From Shewanella sp. Isolate11 (GTDB taxonomy: Bacteria; Pseudomonadota; Gammaproteobacteria; Enterobacterales; Shewanellaceae), in contig NZ_JAKEVF010000002.1 of the NCBI RefSeq assembly GCF_022398315.1, positions 62,477 to 126,476 on the forward strand: a DNA stretch of 64,000 nt, in the 5' to 3' direction. Of the stretch, positions 9,342-18,054 are shown one piece after another. The notes beneath the pieces were generated by a model. The model saw only the letters and a program-made list of their open reading frames with translations, searched no databases and was not told where the DNA came from. A program made the translations under genes and the position numbers. Numbering within the stretch: position 1 is the first letter of the stretch; every line of letters begins with the position of its first letter.

Positions 9342-10502
9342 GTGAATAGATTAATCAATAAAATTGACCAGCAGATGCAGCGCGCCGAAGATGCCGGCTT
9401 GCTGCGTGTGCGTCGTGTGTTATCGGTCGATCAATTAGGCTCGAATCAGTTCGAGTTTAATGGCAAGCAATATATCAACTTTAGTAGCAACGACTATCTA
9501 GGCTTAAGTCAGTCGGCTACCTTGATAGAAGCACTTATTGACGGTGCTAAACGTTATGGTACAGGAAGTGGTGCTTCGCCGTTGGTGACGGGCTATAGCA
9601 ATGCTCATCATCAGTTAGAGCATGTGCTTTGTCAGGCTACAGGTCATGAAGCCGCATTATTGTTCTGCTCAGGTTTTAGCGCCAACAATGCGCTAATGAA
9701 AACCCTGTTTGATAAACAGGAGTTAGTGGTCGCAGACAAACTGATCCATGCCTCATTGATTGATGGTTTACGTGATAGCGGTGTGAACTTAAAGCGGTTT
9801 GCTCATAACGATCTAGCCGCTGCCAGTGAGATGATTTGCACTTATCAGCCTCAGGCAGTGATCACCGAAAGTGTATTTAGCATGGACGGTGATTGTGCGC
9901 CGCTGAACGCACTTTATCATCAATGTCAGCAGGCTCAGAGCTGGTTGATTGTCGATGATGCACATGGATTTGCTGTGCTAGAAGCTCTTGGCAGTACTCA
10001 GGCTACTAAGGCCGATGCGACAAATTGCGATCTACAAGTGGTGACCTTTGGTAAGGCGTTAGGCTGCCAAGGTGCGGCAATATTAGGTACGCAAAAAGTG
10101 ATCAATTTTCTGGTAGCCAATGCTCGAGATTATATTTATTCCACCGCATTATCACCAGCCAATGCTTATGTGGCTCACCAGGCGGTACTTTGGTGTCAAC
10201 AATCACAATATGCCGAGCAATTAGTCGATGTAATTGATTACTTTAAGTTGTGTTGCCAGCAGAAGCAGTTGAATTTAGCCGATTCGATAACTCCTATCCA
10301 GCCCTTAATCATTGGTGAACTGGCAGAGCTTGAACAAGTCGCCAATCAGCTGCGGGAAAAAGGTTTATGGGTTGGAGCTATTCGGCCTCCTACGGTGCCC
10401 AAGGGGAGTGCAAGGCTGAGGATCACCCTGAGTCTGCATCATAGCAAAGCGCAAATTGACCATTTAGTCGAGAGCTTAAGTCAGGCGCTATCTAGCCATT
10501 AA
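9342..10502 (+). CDS. bioF: BioF, 8-amino-7-oxononanoate synthase
   Basis: This 386-residue PLP enzyme of the alpha-oxoamine synthase family condenses pimeloyl-thioester with alanine. Visible motifs are NFSSNDYLGLS near residue 47, GSGASPLVTGY near 75, VDDAHGFAVL near 206 and TFGKALGCQGA near 232 with the PLP lysine. The GTG start at 9342 lies 42 bases after bioB; the ribosome binding site is poor, so translation may be coupled within the operon. BioC follows 27 bases later. Confidence 0.96.
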   Translation: MNRLINKIDQQMQRAEDAGLLRVRRVLSVDQLGSNQFEFNGKQYINFSSNDYLGLSQSATLIEALIDGAKRYGTGSGASPLVTGYSNAHHQLEHVLCQATGHEAALLFCSGFSANNALMKTLFDKQELVVADKLIHASLIDGLRDSGVNLKRFAHNDLAAASEMICTYQPQAVITESVFSMDGDCAPLNALYHQCQQAQSWLIVDDAHGFAVLEALGSTQATKADATNCDLQVVTFGKALGCQGAAILGTQKVINFLVANARDYIYSTALSPANAYVAHQAVLWCQQSQYAEQLVDVIDYFKLCCQQKQLNLADSITPIQPLIIGELAELEQVANQLREKGLWVGAIRPPTVPKGSARLRITLSLHHSKAQIDHLVESLSQALSSH

Positions 10503-10529
10503 CTTCGTGGTTTATATGACAATGTCATT

Positions 10530-11348
10530 ATGTGTGGGAAAGAAATTACATTGACCAAAGCGATAGAAGATAGCGTCGATATGGCACAGCCTATCGGGGC
10601 TAGAGGTGATTTAATTGCACGGCAGTTTTCTCAAGCGGCGAGCGTTTATCGTGAGCATGATGTACTGCAACGAATCACGGCGCAGCGGCTTTTAGGTCGC
10701 ATGCAGGCTTGTGGTCGTTTACTCGATATTGGTTGTGGTCCCGGAACAGAGTTTAGCTCCAGTCAACTTGAACAAGTGTTGGCGCTCGATATTGCACCAG
10801 GGATGCTCAAGCAAGTGTCGCAAAATTTTTCTCATTATGTGCCCTTATGCGCCGATGCCTGCGCGCTTCCCCTGTCTGATAATAGTATCGATACTCTTTA
10901 TTCCAATCTTGCCTTGCAGTGGTGCGACGATTTGTCTGCTGTGGAAACAGAGTTTTCAAGAGTGTTGACCAGAGGTGGTGAGTGTCATTTGGCTATTGTT
11001 GTGCAAGATAGTTTGAGTCAGCTTGAGGATTTAGGTTTTCGAGTCAATCAATTTGAGTCAGCTGACAAGATCATTAGCCACTTTGATAAGCCTTGTTGGC
11101 AGTTGTCATCGCAGCTGCAGAAGATCACTGTTTATTTCGATGACTTTAAAGCCTTGCTTTATTCCATTAAAGGAGTTGGGGCCTCGTTTTCCGATAGCGT
11201 TGCTAATGTTAGGGAAACCGCATCGATTAAAATTCGTGGTCGTCAAGATTGGTTGGCACTGACACAACAAGTTGAATTAACCAGAGAACTCCAAGGTTTA
11301 CCTCTGAGTTATCAAATTTTATTTATTCGCGCAAAATTAGTGAGATAA
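10530..11348 (+). CDS. bioC: BioC, malonyl-ACP O-methyltransferase
   Basis: This SAM methyltransferase of up to 272 residues methylates malonyl-ACP to start pimelate chain assembly. The SAM motif LLDIGCGPGTEF lies near residue 70, VLALDIAPGML near 90 and NLALQWCDDL near 130. The assigned ATG at 10530 gives a 17-residue extension before MAQPIGARG; the ATG at 10581 is an equally plausible start because no ribosome binding site decides between them. It lies between bioF and bioD, as in E. coli bioBFCD. Confidence 0.93.
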   Translation: MCGKEITLTKAIEDSVDMAQPIGARGDLIARQFSQAASVYREHDVLQRITAQRLLGRMQACGRLLDIGCGPGTEFSSSQLEQVLALDIAPGMLKQVSQNFSHYVPLCADACALPLSDNSIDTLYSNLALQWCDDLSAVETEFSRVLTRGGECHLAIVVQDSLSQLEDLGFRVNQFESADKIISHFDKPCWQLSSQLQKITVYFDDFKALLYSIKGVGASFSDSVANVRETASIKIRGRQDWLALTQQVELTRELQGLPLSYQILFIRAKLVR

Positions 11349-11354
11349 CTTGCT

Positions 11355-12026
11355 ATGACCTATTTTATTGCTGGAACAGATACCGATTGTGGAAAAACAT
11401 TTGTTGCTTCGGCGTTGCTGCATCGGGCTAAGCAGAACGGAACGACCTTAGGGGTAAAGCCTATTGCATCGGGTTGTGAAGTGACCGAGCAAGGCCTAAG
11501 AAATAGTGATGCCTTGAGCCTAATGGCACAGTCGAGCCTGCAACTCGCTTATGAGCAAGTGAATCCTTTTGCCTTTGTTCCAGCTATAGCCCCACATATT
11601 GCAGCCAAAAAAATAGGCTTGTCGCTAACGCCTCAAGTGATAGTCGAACATCTTAAAAGCCTACCATTTGCCGAAGTTGATTTTGCCTTAGTCGAAGGTG
11701 CGGGAGGGTGGCGTTTGCCTCTGGGCGAAGGAGCGTACCTTTCCGATGTGGTTAAGCAGCTTAACCTGCCGGTGATTTTAGTGGTTGGGGTAAAATTGGG
11801 TGCGCTAAATCACGCCTTGTTAACTCAAGAAGCCTTGCTCGCCGATGGTATTCGTATTGCGGGTTGGGTGGCGAATATAGTTGATATAGCAATGAGTGAG
11901 CCTGAAGAAAATTTAGCCAGTTTGGAGCAGATGATGTCAAGCCCATGTCTTGGGATTATTCCGCATTTAGCTGAAGGGGATGCAGTACAAGCCGCTGAAT
12001 TTTTAGATTTAAACTTGCTTAAATAG
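11355..12026 (+). CDS. bioD: BioD, dethiobiotin synthetase
   Basis: This 223-residue P-loop enzyme closes the ureido ring of DAPA with CO2 and ATP. The N terminus YFIAGTDTDCGKT is the family Walker A signature, KPIASGCE follows near residue 38, and LVEGAGGWRLPL near 112 is the conserved Mg and substrate loop. It begins six bases after bioC and ends the operon. No intrinsic terminator is evident in the AT-rich 255-base gap that follows. Confidence 0.96.
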   Translation: MTYFIAGTDTDCGKTFVASALLHRAKQNGTTLGVKPIASGCEVTEQGLRNSDALSLMAQSSLQLAYEQVNPFAFVPAIAPHIAAKKIGLSLTPQVIVEHLKSLPFAEVDFALVEGAGGWRLPLGEGAYLSDVVKQLNLPVILVVGVKLGALNHALLTQEALLADGIRIAGWVANIVDIAMSEPEENLASLEQMMSSPCLGIIPHLAEGDAVQAAEFLDLNLLK

Positions 12027-12281
12027 TAAACTGATATGCCATTATTTATCTGCATAATTTTTTAAAAAACTTCATTTTATTTAAAATAATTTAAACTCCG
12101 CTAAATTTAATATTGGCTTAATACATTGGTTCTAGACTGCCAGATCTATAAATTTGGAATGTAGTCAGCACCGCATAAGCTATACATTTCTTTACGTTTA
12201 CCCCCTTGATATCTGTTTTTTTGGACATATTATGTCATTAGGGTAAGACAGATGACACAAGGGTGTCTAACAGGAGCTTAA

Positions 12282-13145
12282 ATGAAGCGTATTTTTTTAT
12301 TGATTGCGACCAACATGGCAATTTTGCTAGTTGCTTCAATTGTGATGTCAATTCTTGGGGTGAACACCTCAACCATGAGCGGTTTGCTGGTATTTGCTGC
12401 CATCTTTGGTTTCGGTGGCGCCTTCATTAGTTTAGCTATCTCAAAGTGGATGGCAAAGAAGACCATGGGTTGTGAAGTGATCACCACACCACGTGACAAC
12501 ACTGAGCGTTGGTTACTTGAAACCGTAGCACGTCAGGCGGATCAAGCCGGGATTAAGATGCCAGAAGTGGCTATCTACCAATCTCCTGAATTGAATGCTT
12601 TCGCAACGGGTCCGAGCAAAGATAATTCATTAGTTGCTGTGAGCAGTGGTTTACTTTACGGCATGACTCAGGATGAAATTGAAGGTGTTTTAGCCCATGA
12701 AGTGAGCCACGTCGCTAACGGCGATATGGTTACCTTGACGCTGATCCAAGGTGTCGTGAATACCTTTGTGATTTTTGCGGCGCGCGTAGTGGCTGGTATC
12801 ATTAACAATTTTGTTGCTAGTAATGATGAAGAAGGCGAAGGCTTAGGTATGTTTGCCTATATGGCTGTCGTATTTGTGCTTGACATGCTGTTTGGTATTT
12901 TAGCGTCGATGATCGTGGCTTACTTTTCTCGTATTCGTGAATTTAAGGCCGATGAAGGCGGTGCAAAACTAGCGGGTAAGCATAAGATGATTGCGGCCTT
13001 AGACAGATTGCGCCAAGGCCCTGAAACGGGTGCAATGCCAGCGCAAATGGCTGCATTTGGTATTAATGGTAAAAAGTCGATGGCAGAACTAATGATGAGC
13101 CATCCACCACTCGAAAAACGTATTGCAGCACTTAGATCGCAATAA
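12282..13145 (+). CDS. htpX: HtpX, inner-membrane zinc metalloprotease
   Basis: This 287-residue M48B family heat-shock protease acts in membrane-protein quality control. Two N-terminal transmembrane helices (about residues 4-55) are followed by the zinc motif HEVSH in [13 protein letters not shown] near residue 140, two further helices (about 150-215), and the third-ligand segment FKADEGGAK near 222. The start ATG has an AGGAG site (CAGGAGCTTAA). The length is typical. An intrinsic terminator follows directly. Confidence 0.97.
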   Translation: MKRIFLLIATNMAILLVASIVMSILGVNTSTMSGLLVFAAIFGFGGAFISLAISKWMAKKTMGCEVITTPRDNTERWLLETVARQADQAGIKMPEVAIYQSPELNAFATGPSKDNSLVAVSSGLLYGMTQDEIEGVLAHEVSHVANGDMVTLTLIQGVVNTFVIFAARVVAGIINNFVASNDEEGEGLGMFAYMAVVFVLDMLFGILASMIVAYFSRIREFKADEGGAKLAGKHKMIAALDRLRQGPETGAMPAQMAAFGINGKKSMAELMMSHPPLEKRIAALRSQ

Positions 13146-13160
13146 GATTAAGTGAGAGAT

Positions 13161-13186
13161 AAAAGGGAGCTTCGGCTCCCTTTTTT
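13161..13186 (+). terminator. intrinsic terminator of htpX
   Basis: AAAAGGGAGC, a TTCG tetraloop, then GCTCCC and six T residues, starting 16 bases after the htpX stop. Confidence 0.93.
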
Positions 13187-13310
13187 GTATGTGACTTTAT
13201 GTGAGCGGAAAGGGCTGTTTGCAACTTGTTATAACGTCTTAGTATTAAAGATATTTTAGGGGGATTAATTTTCAATTAAGCAACTGAAATTTAATTTTGG
13301 CGCTAAATTT

Positions 13311-13326
13311 TGTGACGTAGATCAAT
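13311..13326. promoter_or_regulatory. candidate CRP/FNR-type site, distal, upstream of cctA
   Basis: TGTGACGTAGATCAAT fits TGTGA-N6-TCACA with three mismatches confined to the right arm. It lies 218 bases before the cctA start. Its centre is 49 bases upstream of the second site at 13360-13375. Apart from the htpX terminator and these two sites, the 383-base gap from 13146 to 13528 is AT-rich and shows nothing else I can name. Confidence 0.55.
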
Positions 13327-13359
13327 ATTATAATTTTCCTAAATGGTTCAAATTTGTTA

Positions 13360-13375
13360 TTTGATTTAGCTCACA
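13360..13375. promoter_or_regulatory. candidate CRP/FNR-type site, proximal, upstream of cctA
   Basis: TTTGATTTAGCTCACA has a perfect TCACA right arm and TTTGA as the left arm, with the standard six-base spacer. In Shewanella, CRP rather than FNR is known to drive most anaerobic respiratory genes, which fits a cytochrome target. Confidence 0.6.
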
Positions 13376-13528
13376 TTTAGACTAAAAATCAAATGCTAAC
13401 CTAAAAAATAGAAAAGTTGCTAATTTGTATAACCTTCGCTATTTTTAATGGAGTTGTGCAAATAAGACGCAGGCAAGATGAGGACAACATAAAACTTCAC
13501 TATGCCAACCACTAAGAGGATATATATT

Positions 13529-13879
13529 GTGAGCAAAAAAATATTAAGTGCGTTATTTGGTGCTGGTTTAGCAGCGTTGGCATTATCTCCCGTTGCCATG
13601 GCTGATCCACAAGAATTAGCAGAAATGCATGCTGAGATGGGTAGTGGTTGTGAAACTTGTCATGCCGATGGCGAGCCTTCAGCAGATGGTGCACATGAGT
13701 TTGAACAGTGCCAAAGCTGTCACGGTTCATTAGCCGAAATGGATGCAGTGCATCAGCCACATGATGGTAATTTGATGTGTGCTGACTGTCATGCGCCACA
13801 TGATTCAAATGTGGGTGACAAGCCAACTTGTGATAGCTGCCACGATGATGGTCGTACCGCAGAGTCTATCTTGAAATAA
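13529..13879 (+). CDS. cctA: CctA, small periplasmic tetraheme cytochrome c (STC)
   Basis: This is a 116-residue precursor with a Sec signal peptide ending near PVAMA, leaving a mature chain of about 91 residues. Four CxxCH heme sites are visible: CETCH, CQSCH, CADCH and CDSCH. Length, spacing and sequence match the Shewanella small tetraheme cytochrome, which shuttles electrons in the periplasm between CymA-type quinol dehydrogenases and terminal or outer-membrane reductases. I chose the GTG at 13529 because AAGAGGA sits about eight bases upstream and the signal peptide starts properly as MSKKILS; an upstream in-frame ATG at 13502 would add a polar extension. Two CRP/FNR-type sites lie upstream and a strong terminator lies downstream, so it is monocistronic. 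Confidence 0.96.
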   Translation: MSKKILSALFGAGLAALALSPVAMADPQELAEMHAEMGSGCETCHADGEPSADGAHEFEQCQSCHGSLAEMDAVHQPHDGNLMCADCHAPHDSNVGDKPTCDSCHDDGRTAESILK

Positions 13880-13902
13880 GCATTTTGCTTAATTGATTGT
13901 TT

Positions 13903-13931
13903 AAAATGCCAGCATCGTGCTGGCATTTTTG
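13903..13931 (+). terminator. intrinsic terminator of cctA
   Basis: AAAATGCCAGCA and TGCTGGCATTTT pair perfectly over 12 bp around a TCG loop, followed by more T residues. The core stem is the same as that of the terminator at 19449. Confidence 0.93.
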
Positions 13932-13959
13932 TTTTCTACTTGCAGGTATCAACCATCTT

Positions 13960-14135
13960 ATACCAATCAAAGTAAATTAGTGATCAGCCCGTTTGTAACA
14001 GAAAAGGGCGCAGGAAAAATTGTCGAGAACAAGGCGTAAATTGCAGTCACTAGTTATGCTAATTACGAAATTTACAACAGGGTTATCGGCGGTTTTAACT
14101 AGCAAGCATGATCAGATAATTACTGCGATTGGTAT
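13960..14135. mobile_element. MITE-like non-autonomous element with 27-bp terminal inverted repeats
   Basis: The left end begins ATACCAATC and continues to TGATCA at 13981-13986. The right end begins TGATCA at 14109-14114 and closes with GATTGGTAT at 14127-14135. The arms match over about 27 bases with a few mismatches. The 122-base interior has no convincing gene; the 76-codon frame across it is not gene-like. TA dinucleotides flank the TACC/GGTA ends, as for Tc1/mariner-type insertions. The element occupies the gap between cctA and the curli genes. The remainder of 14136-14389 shows no other clear feature. Confidence 0.7.
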
Positions 14136-14389
14136 TAGCTTTAACTCTTGGGTTGAAATCACATGTCATTACAAGCCAAGATGTAAAATTCCCTCTTGGC
14201 ATTTTTCTTTACATACTCAGTATTTATTCAACTTTGTGATGATATTCTAGTAGGAAAGTATTAGTTGTCGGTCTTGATTAGATACTTTGTCTAATAACAG
14301 TTAATACTCTTTGGCGATGAAGAATATGCTGGTTGCTTTGATACTAAACGCTACTGGTTTTACTTCGACTTTCAACAAGGATGTGGTTG

Positions 14390-14938
14390 ATGCCATTAAA
14401 CATCGGCTTTTCAGTGGCACTATTACAGGGCTTGCTGCGTTTATTCATTTTGCCGCTGTTAGCAACTATTTCGGTGCTATTCGCTTCAGTCGTATTCGCC
14501 GGTGATCTCAGTGAATTCGATGAGCTTCAAGGTGCAAATAATCTAGGTTTAATTCAACAGCAGGGTGATTGGTTAGATGCCGATGTTGAGCAGCTGGGCA
14601 TATCAAACCATGCCAAGGTTGCACAATTTGGGGTTGATATACAGTTAGAGGTTCGTCAGCTCGGTGAAAACAATAAGATTATTTCGCTGCAAACCGGCGC
14701 GGCAATTGAAGCGAGCTTATTGCAACAAGGGTTTAATAACTTTATTGTTTCTTCTCAAACAGGAAGCTTACTAAGCTTAGAGGTGGAGCAGCAGGGGGTA
14801 GACAATAAAGCTTATATATTTCAAACCGGTTATGAGAATACCGTATCTATCTATCAGAATGGTTCGGGGCATGGTGTTGTGGTTGGCCAATGGGGAGCGT
14901 TACAAAACACTAGGGTGACTCAAGGATATACCGAATAA
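14390..14938 (+). CDS. curlin-repeat protein (CsgB/CsgA-like amyloid subunit)
   Basis: This is a 182-residue secreted protein. An N-terminal signal segment (about residues 1-37, hydrophobic, ending near VVFAGDLS) precedes about five imperfect 22-residue repeats with the curlin pattern of spaced Gln-x-Gly and Asn, for example VEQLGISN, VRQLGENN, LLQQGFNN and VEQQGVDN. Such repeats stack as a beta-solenoid amyloid. I chose the ATG at 14390 because AAGG lies nine bases upstream; an ATG at 14381 is too close to it. The gene sits directly before csgD, E, F and G. It is the only curlin in the window, so whether it is the nucleator (CsgB) or the main subunit cannot be decided. Confidence 0.8.
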   Translation: MPLNIGFSVALLQGLLRLFILPLLATISVLFASVVFAGDLSEFDELQGANNLGLIQQQGDWLDADVEQLGISNHAKVAQFGVDIQLEVRQLGENNKIISLQTGAAIEASLLQQGFNNFIVSSQTGSLLSLEVEQQGVDNKAYIFQTGYENTVSIYQNGSGHGVVVGQWGALQNTRVTQGYTE

Positions 14939-15089
14939 ACTTGAATAAAAATTTTGGCTCATTGTGCTGTTTAAGTGGGTTTTATTAGGGCTATCAGCTG
15001 TTAACTGGTTATTATTTGTTTTTTTATTGGTATGATGGATTCGACCTAAATGGATCTCAGCTAACGAATAGCAACATGGAGTAAGCAGG

Positions 15090-15713
15090 ATGTTTAAAGT
15101 AATTAACTGGGTAGTCGTTTCTCGCTCGCAGCTGTTAACCGACTTGATGGAAACCCGTTGGCCACAAGAGTTTTTGGTTAAATTAGCGAAGGTTAGTCCC
15201 GAATCACTAGAAGCGACGATGAATGAAAGCGCGTTTTCTCTGGTTGTGATCGATTTATCCACAGTTGATGTTCAACGTGCTTATCAGCTACAACGACAGA
15301 TTGAAAAGCGTCATTCTGCCCGAGTGGTTTTTATCAATTATCCCAAGCAGATCGATGCAAGATTTCTTATTTCTCCCATAACTGCAGCAATTTTTTATCT
15401 GGATGCGAATTTAGAGCAAGTTGGCAAGGCGTTAATTAACGTGCTTCACGGGCAGACGATTATTCCTGCTGAATTGTCTACAAATGTCGATCAAGAGCAA
15501 AATGATGGTGCCGATAACCTGACAATCCGCGAACGTGAAGTGTTACAAGCCTTATTAACTGGCAGCACCAATATCGATATCGCCAATCAACTTTTTGTCA
15601 GTGAAAGCACCATTAAAACTCATTTATATCGTGTGTTTAGAAAGATAGGTGTTTGCAGTCGTGGTCAAGCGATCGCTTGGGCACAGACACATCTACACGA
15701 GGTTCAACAGTGA
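15090..15713 (+). CDS. csgD: CsgD-like LuxR-family transcriptional regulator
   Basis: This 207-residue protein has a receiver-like N-terminal half (about residues 1-125) without an obvious complete phosphorylation Asp set, and a C-terminal LuxR/FixJ helix-turn-helix. The recognition helix is in NIDIANQLFVSESTIKTHLY near residue 165. The arrangement matches CsgD, the activator of curli genes in enteric bacteria. It follows the curlin gene by 151 bases and overlaps the csgE start by four bases, so it is co-transcribed with the secretion genes. An AGCAGG ribosome binding site precedes the ATG. Confidence 0.85.
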   Translation: MFKVINWVVVSRSQLLTDLMETRWPQEFLVKLAKVSPESLEATMNESAFSLVVIDLSTVDVQRAYQLQRQIEKRHSARVVFINYPKQIDARFLISPITAAIFYLDANLEQVGKALINVLHGQTIIPAELSTNVDQEQNDGADNLTIREREVLQALLTGSTNIDIANQLFVSESTIKTHLYRVFRKIGVCSRGQAIAWAQTHLHEVQQ

Positions 15714-16180
15714 AGTCTCACTGCCGTTATCTTTTGATAATGGCGCTGGTGTTTTCTGGGGGGGGACAAAGTAATCCCCTTGATACGAGTCAGCAGGAGA
15801 TCGCAGCACAAAATACCAGTGATGCGACTCCAAAAGTAGAATCCGATCTGATTGATGGCTTAATCCTCAATCGGGCGATGACACGGCTTGGCCATCGATT
15901 TTATCGGGAATTTGTTGCTGCTTATCGAGATATTGGTGGCACAACTGATCACTCTGGATTAACCGTGTTGGAGCGGGCTACTGCTCGAAATGGTAGTAAA
16001 ATAAGTATCTTGCATAACCGCAGACCTATATTTATTACCATAGTATCACCTGCAAACCGCTACATAGATAAACAAGCTAAAGCTGCAGCATCTAGGGTGG
16101 ATAGACTAGTGCAGCAAAGCCAACAACAGGCAAGTTGGGCTCAATGGTTAGATCCTGATCTTGCTGCGGATGAGTTTTAA
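15710..16180 (+). CDS. csgE: CsgE, curli secretion specificity factor
   Basis: This protein of about 156 residues starts at the GTG at 15710, overlapping the csgD stop (GTGA). The N terminus KSHCRYLLIMALVFSGGG is a signal peptide. The mature part contains DGLILNRAMTRLGHRFYREF and ends in SWAQWLDPDLAADEF, both typical of the CsgE family. CsgE caps the CsgG pore in the periplasm and directs curlin export. An upstream in-frame ATG at 15653 lies inside csgD and is rejected. The order D-E-F-G matches the enteric csgDEFG operon. Confidence 0.88.
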   Translation: MKSHCRYLLIMALVFSGGGQSNPLDTSQQEIAAQNTSDATPKVESDLIDGLILNRAMTRLGHRFYREFVAAYRDIGGTTDHSGLTVLERATARNGSKISILHNRRPIFITIVSPANRYIDKQAKAAASRVDRLVQQSQQQASWAQWLDPDLAADEF

Positions 16181-16192
16181 TAGGGATGTTAT

Positions 16193-16609
16193 ATGAACAG
16201 GCAATTAAAGGGCCTTGCATTAGGTATCGTCGTTGCGGGCTTTAGTCTGCAAATTAGTGCAACTCAACTGATATACACACCAGTTAACCCCAATTTTGGC
16301 GGTAGTTACCTTAACGGTTCTTATCTTCTCGCTAATGCTTCAGCGCAAAATAAGCACACCAGTGGCTCAAGTTATACAGCTCCGACTGCACTCGAGCGAA
16401 TGGCAAGTTCCCTCGAGTCTCGTTTAATGAGCCAGTTGTTTAACGACGCCGCCAATGGGGGCGAAGGTTATCTGAAAACTACAGACTTTGAGATCCAGGT
16501 GGTTAATGAAGATGGCATGTTATTGGTGCATATCACTGACTTGCTTACAGGTGAAACTACTGTCATCGAAGTGGGTGGTGTTACTGATGCTAGTGCAATA
16601 GGTGGTTAG
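16193..16609 (+). CDS. csgF: CsgF, curli assembly factor
   Basis: This is a 138-residue protein with a signal peptide (about residues 1-24, ending near ISATQLIYTPVNPNFGG). The mature N terminus with its NPNFGG motif is the segment that plugs the CsgG pore in characterised CsgF proteins. The family C-terminal segment FEIQVVNEDGMLLVHITDLLTG is split into beta strands. It sits 12 bases after csgE and ends four bases before the csgG ATG. Confidence 0.9.
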   Translation: MNRQLKGLALGIVVAGFSLQISATQLIYTPVNPNFGGSYLNGSYLLANASAQNKHTSGSSYTAPTALERMASSLESRLMSQLFNDAANGGEGYLKTTDFEIQVVNEDGMLLVHITDLLTGETTVIEVGGVTDASAIGG

Positions 16610-16611
16610 TG

Positions 16612-17460
16612 ATGAAACAGTTAATTACCGCTGTGCTACTTGTTTGCCTGGTCGGCTGCTCAGCAACTGATGAGCTTGATAATGTTGATGCATCGACCAG
16701 CTTGATGCCAAAAGGTGAGACTTACTACGATCTGATAAACTTACCTTCTCCTCGCGGGGAAATGGTGGCAGCAGTGTATGATTTCAGGGATCAAACTGGC
16801 CAGTATAAACCGGTACCATCAAGTAACTTCTCTACCGCAGTGCCTCAAAGTGGTACCGCATTCTTAGCTCAAGCCTTGAATGACTCTCGCTGGTTTATTC
16901 CCGTAGAGCGGGAAGGTTTGCAGAACTTATTGACCGAGCGAAAAATCGTTCGCGCTGGCTTAAAAGGCGATGCCAGCCAGTTGCCGCAATTGAATTCAGC
17001 GCAAATATTAATGGAAGGTGGCATCGTGGCCTATGATACGAATATTCGCACCGGAGGTGCTGGCGCTCGATATCTGGGGATTGGTGCCTCAACCCAATTT
17101 AGGGTCGATTCGGTGACGGTAAATTTAAGGGCGGTGGATATCAGAACTGGGCGGCTATTGAGCAGCGTTACCACGACTAAATCCATTATTTCGAAAGAGA
17201 TTTCGGCTGGTGTGTTTAAGTTTATTGATGCTCAGGAGTTGCTGGAGTCGGAATTGGGTTATACCTCAAATGAACCTGTAAGTCTGTGTGTCGCTTCGGC
17301 AATTGAGAGCGCGGTGATTCACATGATTGCCGACGGGATCTGGAAAGGTGCATGGAATCTTGCCGATCAGGGTTCGGGTTTAAAAAACCCTGTATTACAA
17401 AAGTATTGGTTAGAGGCGCATCCTAGAGCCCGAGTAAGTGAAAAAATCAAACAAGGTTAA
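16612..17460 (+). CDS. csgG: CsgG, outer-membrane curli export pore lipoprotein
   Basis: This is a 282-residue protein with a lipoprotein signal whose lipobox LVGC places the acylated Cys near residue 16. The body has VAAVYDFRDQTGQYK near 50, typical of CsgG/HfaB, and ARYLGIGASTQFRVDSVTVN near 145, where the transmembrane beta-hairpin is expected. CsgG forms the nonameric pore for curlin secretion. The ATG at 16612 follows an in-frame GTG by one codon; AGGTGG lies upstream. It is the last gene of the cluster; no csgC or second curlin follows. Confidence 0.92.
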   Translation: MKQLITAVLLVCLVGCSATDELDNVDASTSLMPKGETYYDLINLPSPRGEMVAAVYDFRDQTGQYKPVPSSNFSTAVPQSGTAFLAQALNDSRWFIPVEREGLQNLLTERKIVRAGLKGDASQLPQLNSAQILMEGGIVAYDTNIRTGGAGARYLGIGASTQFRVDSVTVNLRAVDIRTGRLLSSVTTTKSIISKEISAGVFKFIDAQELLESELGYTSNEPVSLCVASAIESAVIHMIADGIWKGAWNLADQGSGLKNPVLQKYWLEAHPRARVSEKIKQG

Positions 17461-17684
17461 GTGTTTTTCGTCATTTTTCCGATATAGTGCTAATGACTAA
17501 ATGCTTAACTAAGTTTGGTGAGTTATACCGACTCAGTGGAAATTTTGGCTTGAGATTAGCAATAAATCATGTTGCCAAGCTTTAGCTGAAACTCTGAGGC
17601 TAATGGCTTTAATTGATTGATAGATCACAAATGATCAAATTGTGAGTATACTGTCATCATCAGTATTTCCGAGAGGATCCTAAG

Positions 17685-18038
17685 ATGGCAGAAGAGACAA
17701 TTTTTAGTAAAATTATTCGACGTGAAATTCCAGCCGATATTCTGTATCAGGATGAATTAGTCACTGCCTTCCGTGATATCGCACCTAAAGCTCCGACACA
17801 TATTTTGATTATTCCTAATCATCTTATTCCTACCGTTAACGACGTAAAATCATCGGATGAAAAAGCGCTTGGTCGTATGATCACTGTCGCAGCGAAACTG
17901 GCCGATGAAGCGGGAATTGCCGACGATGGTTATCGTTTGATCATTAACTGCAACAAGCATGGTGGCCAAGAGGTTTATCACATTCATATGCACCTTTTAG
18001 GTGGCCAATTTATTGGTCCACTTGTGACACCGAGCTAA
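17685..18038 (+). CDS. hinT: HinT, HIT-family purine nucleoside phosphoramidase
   Basis: This is a 117-residue histidine-triad protein. The C-terminal motif HIHMHLLGG (residues about 102-110) carries the HxHxH catalytic triad, and [12 protein letters not shown] near residue 6 is the family N terminus. It hydrolyses adenosine phosphoramidates and acyl-AMP adducts. The ATG has a GAGAGGAT site. Two hotdog genes and a ycfL-like gene follow on the same strand. In E. coli, hinT is also followed by ycfL and then thiK, so this neighbourhood is partly conserved. Confidence 0.93.
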   Translation: MAEETIFSKIIRREIPADILYQDELVTAFRDIAPKAPTHILIIPNHLIPTVNDVKSSDEKALGRMITVAAKLADEAGIADDGYRLIINCNKHGGQEVYHIHMHLLGGQFIGPLVTPS

Positions 18039-18054
18039 GTGAGTCCGTTTTAAG

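Noticed and set aside
13512-13826. Minus-strand His-rich open frame across cctA
   Set aside because: It is the antisense of the heme-motif codons of cctA; the His content mirrors CxxCH codons.
14020-14250. 76-codon plus-strand frame in the gap before the curli genes
   Set aside because: Most of it lies within the MITE-like element and the composition is not gene-like.
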